Shown here: piece by piece, positions 61,199 to 64,000 of the stretch | Numbering within the stretch: the first letter of the stretch is position 1 | Layout: each line of letters begins with the position of its first letter | Assembly (NCBI RefSeq): GCF_004366635.1 | Contig: NZ_SORN01000008.1 | Span: 1-64,000, forward strand | Source of the DNA: Roseinatronobacter bogoriensis DSM 18756 | GTDB lineage: Bacteria > Pseudomonadota > Alphaproteobacteria > Rhodobacterales > Rhodobacteraceae | DNA length: 64,000 nucleotides | Direction: 5' to 3' | The notes under the pieces: generated by a model | Databases searched by the model: none | The model's input: only the letters and a program-made list of their open reading frames with translations | What the model was told of the DNA's origin: nothing | Position numbers and translations under genes: made by a program

Positions 61199-62188
61199 TT
61201 GACATTGATTTCTTCAGGCCTGGTCGGCTTTCGTGGTTTGCATGCCGTTGCGGTCCTTGGGTTGGTGCTGTTGGTCAGCGCCTGCCGCGAGGATGATGCC
61301 GAAACAGGCGCAGACAGCACTGTAGGCGGCAGGGCGCAGGACCTTTTTCAGCAGTTGGGCGCAGGTGAGGCTCGCATCGAGATAGCGGGGATCGTTGAAA
61401 CCACCGGCACCCGTGACACGCTGGTAGATGACCCGCGCTACATCAGCGCTTCCGCCGATATCTTTCGCCCGTCAACCAGCAACAACCGCCGAGGCAGCAA
61501 TGCCGATGGGCCTTATGAATTGGTTCTGTATGGCGATGCGGTTCACAGCGGGCACGCGCCCGAGACACCCGTTCGCGCATCGCTCACGCTCATCCTGCCA
61601 AAGGGCGCGGAACCCGGCGTCTACACAGTGGATGGTAGGCGCGCTGATGACGACGAGATCATCGCGCGACTGGCAGGTGATGGCAATGCCTGGAACTATA
61701 ATGACGGGTTCTCCGGCCAATTACAAATCACCGAGATCAACGATATGCTGTCCGCGAGTTTCGAAATTCTCCTGTCGCAGGACGAAGACCACATCAACAT
61801 TCTCGGCGCAGTCAATGCCCTGCCTCTCAGCCCGCAGGCCGAAGTTCGATATGAACTGGCCACAGCAGATGAAACGCGGCAGGAATTCGCCACACCCTCA
61901 GGGCGTTTGGTTGGGTCTGAGGGGGATTATCAGCTTATGCTTGGTCGCGAACTCTACTTGCGGCTGCCTGCTGGGTTCGAAGCCGGGCGCTATAGGCTGG
62001 TGCAGCGCGCCGCTGCCCCAGATGAAGCCGGAATGCGTCTGATAAATTATGACTACGACAGTCTGCAAGGCGAAATCACGCTTGAACGCACCGGCAACCT
62101 TTTGTCAGGATCGTTCGATTTTTCCACTGACGGGGAAACCTCAGCGGAGGTGCGAGGCGAGTTTGATGGGGTAATTTTGCAAGAATAG
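61199..62188 (+). CDS. Lipoprotein with two copies of one domain
   Basis: 329 residues with TTG start and GAGGGA as SD. Lipobox LLVSAC with Cys29. Two similar halves: residues about 96-203 (GPYELVLYGDAVHS, LPKGAEPGVYTVDGR, MLSASFEI) and 236-328 (GDYQLMLGRELYLR, LPAGFEAGRYRLVQR, LLSGSFDF). Both are beta-rich. Function unknown; an outer-membrane or surface lipoprotein is likely. It is the first clear gene after the IS remnant. Confidence 0.7.
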   Translation: MTLISSGLVGFRGLHAVAVLGLVLLVSACREDDAETGADSTVGGRAQDLFQQLGAGEARIEIAGIVETTGTRDTLVDDPRYISASADIFRPSTSNNRRGSNADGPYELVLYGDAVHSGHAPETPVRASLTLILPKGAEPGVYTVDGRRADDDEIIARLAGDGNAWNYNDGFSGQLQITEINDMLSASFEILLSQDEDHINILGAVNALPLSPQAEVRYELATADETRQEFATPSGRLVGSEGDYQLMLGRELYLRLPAGFEAGRYRLVQRAAAPDEAGMRLINYDYDSLQGEITLERTGNLLSGSFDFSTDGETSAEVRGEFDGVILQE

Positions 62189-62351
62189 ACAGATACCGGC
62201 TCAAGCCGTAAAACCCGGCATCGCGCACCCGAGGCGCCTCGAAGGCAGTCCACAATCGGGCGGTTACCAATGAATCGCTGCAACGAGCACAAGTGGCAGC
62301 TTTCAAGAATGCCGTGTTGCGCACTGAGCGGCGGCTTCGGGCCGATCGCGA

Positions 62352-63359
62352 TTAAGCTGCGGCGCTTTTTTCTTGCAGTCGGCTCAGTGCTTGTGCCGCG
62401 ATTTCGATTGAACGGACCCGCGCCGCATGATCGTGAATCATCCCCGTCACCATCAGTTCGTCAGGTTGATACTTCGCAATGAGATGGGCAAGCCCGTCTT
62501 CCACCGTTCGGAGCGACCCGGTGGCGGAACAGGACAGCGCCTGTTCTACCTGCGCCAGCACCGGCGCTGGAATTTCCAGATCGGCGTCATGAACAGGTCG
62601 GGGCAGTTTGCCGGGGTTGCCCGTTCTCAACCGCGCAAAAGCGATAAGCTGCGAAGAGCGCAGATAACGGGCCTCCTCATCCGTATCCGCAGCGCAAACC
62701 CCCACCGCAATCATGACATGCGGCTTCGACAGCTGGGTCGAGGGGCGAAACGTGCTGCGATAGATCGCAAGCGCTTGTTCCAGCATGGCAGGGGCGAAAT
62801 GCGATGCGAATGCGTAAGGCAGTCCCAGATAGGCCGCCAGTTGCGCGCCATAAAGGCTCGACCCAAGGACCCAGACAGGGACATGGGTGCCTTCGCCCGG
62901 GATGGCGCGGACGGACAACTTGTTCGATGCCGTGTCGAAATAGGCGATAAGTTCCTGCACATCTTGGGGAAAGCTGTCTTCTGGTGCTAAGTGGCGTCGC
63001 AGCGCCCGTGCGGTCGCCATATCGCCACCCGGTGCGCGCCCGATCCCAAGATCGATCCTGTCAGGGAAAAGCGTGGCAAGGGTTCCAAACTGTTCCGCGA
63101 TGACAAGTGGCGCGTGGTTCGGCAGCATGATGCCACCGGCACCGACGCGTATGCTCTTTGTCGCCGCGGCCACATGACCGATGACGACCGCCGTTGCCGC
63201 GCTGGCGATACCGGGCATGTTGTGGTGCTCGGCCAGCCAGTAGCGGTGATAGCCCAGGCGCTCTGCCTCTGTTGCCAGATCGACAGTGTGGGCGAGCGCT
63301 TCGGCCGCGGTTTCCCCTTCGGCAATCGGCGAAAGATCGAGAAGTGAGAAATGCTGCAT
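62352..63359 (-). CDS. Luciferase-like flavin monooxygenase
   Basis: 335 residues. The start FSLLDLSPIAEGETA and GYHRYWLAEHHNMPGIAS are typical of the 'group 1' bacterial luciferase-like subfamily; GIGRAPGGD and WVLGSSLYGAQLAAYLGL bind FMN. Substrate unknown. Convergent with the lipoprotein, 163 bases apart. AGGAG (AAAGGAGTC) precedes its start. Confidence 0.92.
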   Translation of the reverse strand: MQHFSLLDLSPIAEGETAAEALAHTVDLATEAERLGYHRYWLAEHHNMPGIASAATAVVIGHVAAATKSIRVGAGGIMLPNHAPLVIAEQFGTLATLFPDRIDLGIGRAPGGDMATARALRRHLAPEDSFPQDVQELIAYFDTASNKLSVRAIPGEGTHVPVWVLGSSLYGAQLAAYLGLPYAFASHFAPAMLEQALAIYRSTFRPSTQLSKPHVMIAVGVCAADTDEEARYLRSSQLIAFARLRTGNPGKLPRPVHDADLEIPAPVLAQVEQALSCSATGSLRTVEDGLAHLIAKYQPDELMVTGMIHDHAARVRSIEIAAQALSRLQEKSAAA

Positions 63360-64000
63360 GATCGACTCCTTTGCTCTCAGCTAACCATCAGGACGGTGCA
63401 AGCCAAGGCTGCCCATGGTGTTTTCTGCGGTGCGAACCGGAGCTCGCAGCTGCGAGCAGTCGAGCCATCAGCAGACGCCAGCTTCGTCTGCACTGCCGAC
63501 CTCTGCCCTTTAGAAATGCTGCACCACGGCGCTCGACCATGAAGCCGATGGCAGTCAAGGGCCGGGCACGTATATGTGAGCTGAGCGGCACCCAACATGG
63601 CCGGTGCCGCCATGAGCCGCAAGTGCTTCTATACTTCCCGGCACCGCGACACGGCAGGAGACTATCCGACGCTCAACACACCGCGCTAGTTGATCTGCCC
63701 TTCAAGACCACGTCACTTCGCGAGAGTGGAGGGTTCAGCCATACCCGTATGGCTGACACTGGCTGCCCCCCCCGTCACCTGACCTTCGTTTTCCTAAGAC
63801 TTCGGTCATCGCTCGACACCCAATCAGTCGCGCAAAAGTCCCACCCGAATGCGTCTGCGCAACACGCCATCAGAGGTCCGCAGCGACTCACTGAGCGGCC
63901 TTCCCTTCATTTCCTTATCGGCACACACAGGCCAGAAAGTTGGAGGCCGCTCAGCGACTCGCTCTGCGCGTCTTTCTCACTTCATCCCGATCTCAACCTC
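63360..64000. other. Terminal 641 bases: inverted repeats, no gene supported
   Basis: Only short overlapping ORFs, all without convincing SD. A perfect 9-bp stem TCAGCCATA/TATGGCTGA (63735-63756) with loop CCCG, and an imperfect 19-bp inverted repeat (63883-63901 with 63944-63962, two mismatches) are visible. A longer gene might begin past the window. Confidence 0.5.

Noticed and set aside
63351..63622. Short ORFs after the monooxygenase gene
   Set aside because: Three overlapping frames with no SD or known motif.

Overview
The window is a high-GC alphaproteobacterial chromosome segment, most likely from the order Rhodobacterales. The inference rests on the gene order of the ribosomal superoperon, the ATP12 F1-ATPase chaperone, the cluster yidC-MOSC-engB-argB beside rpmH-rnpA-yidD-ttcA, and the long Ala/Glu tail on ribosomal protein L3. 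No 16S gene is present, so genus is not assigned.

Region 1 (1-14338) is the end of tuf followed by the S10, spc and alpha ribosomal clusters on the plus strand, through secY and rpoA to rplQ. The adk gene expected between secY and rpsM is absent. Nearly every wide gap in this superoperon holds a long, perfect or near-perfect hairpin, and one gap (5150-5331) has a terminator-like hairpin followed by a well-spaced sigma70-type promoter.

Region 2 (14450-41894) is core housekeeping DNA: a Do-type periplasmic protease, rarA, an RluC-type pseudouridine synthase, a HAD phosphatase and the ATP12 chaperone on plus. Two minus-strand gene runs then carry a SixA-type phosphatase, a 4Fe-4S protein, argB, engB, a MOSC protein and yidC, then ttcA, yidD, rnpA and rpmH. 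Next come a TVP38-type membrane protein coupled to a flavin disulfide oxidoreductase, a histidine kinase, tRNA-Arg(ACG), a short LOV photoreceptor, uvrB, deoA, a hotdog thioesterase, an EamA transporter, an SRAP protein, a Na/Pi transporter with PhoU domain, argE and tRNA-Ser(CGA).

Region 3 (41880-59344) is a 17.5 kb integrative and apparently mobilizable element inserted at the 3' end of tRNA-Ser. It is bounded by a 16-bp direct repeat and has its own tyrosine integrase and AlpA-like regulator at the right end. Cargo includes an ArdC antirestriction protein, a complete type III restriction-modification pair, a decayed DUF262 gene, an orphan HExxH protein, a mobilization module (MobC-like protein, a 49-residue membrane peptide, relaxase), and a VapE-type P-loop protein. 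It also carries a divergent pair of a TbpB-like lipoprotein and a Slam-like outer-membrane barrel. A 22-bp inverted repeat made of GTGAGGG iterons between ardC and the methylase is a candidate origin or control site. The Slam/TbpB-like pair and the iteron site are the most interesting features of the window.

Region 4 (59345-64000) begins with the N-terminus of a second, DUF6538-type integrase cut by a decayed IS21-family element, which suggests successive integrations at the same tRNA. It continues with a lipoprotein built from two copies of one domain, a luciferase-like flavin monooxygenase, and about 640 bases with inverted repeats but no gene I can support.
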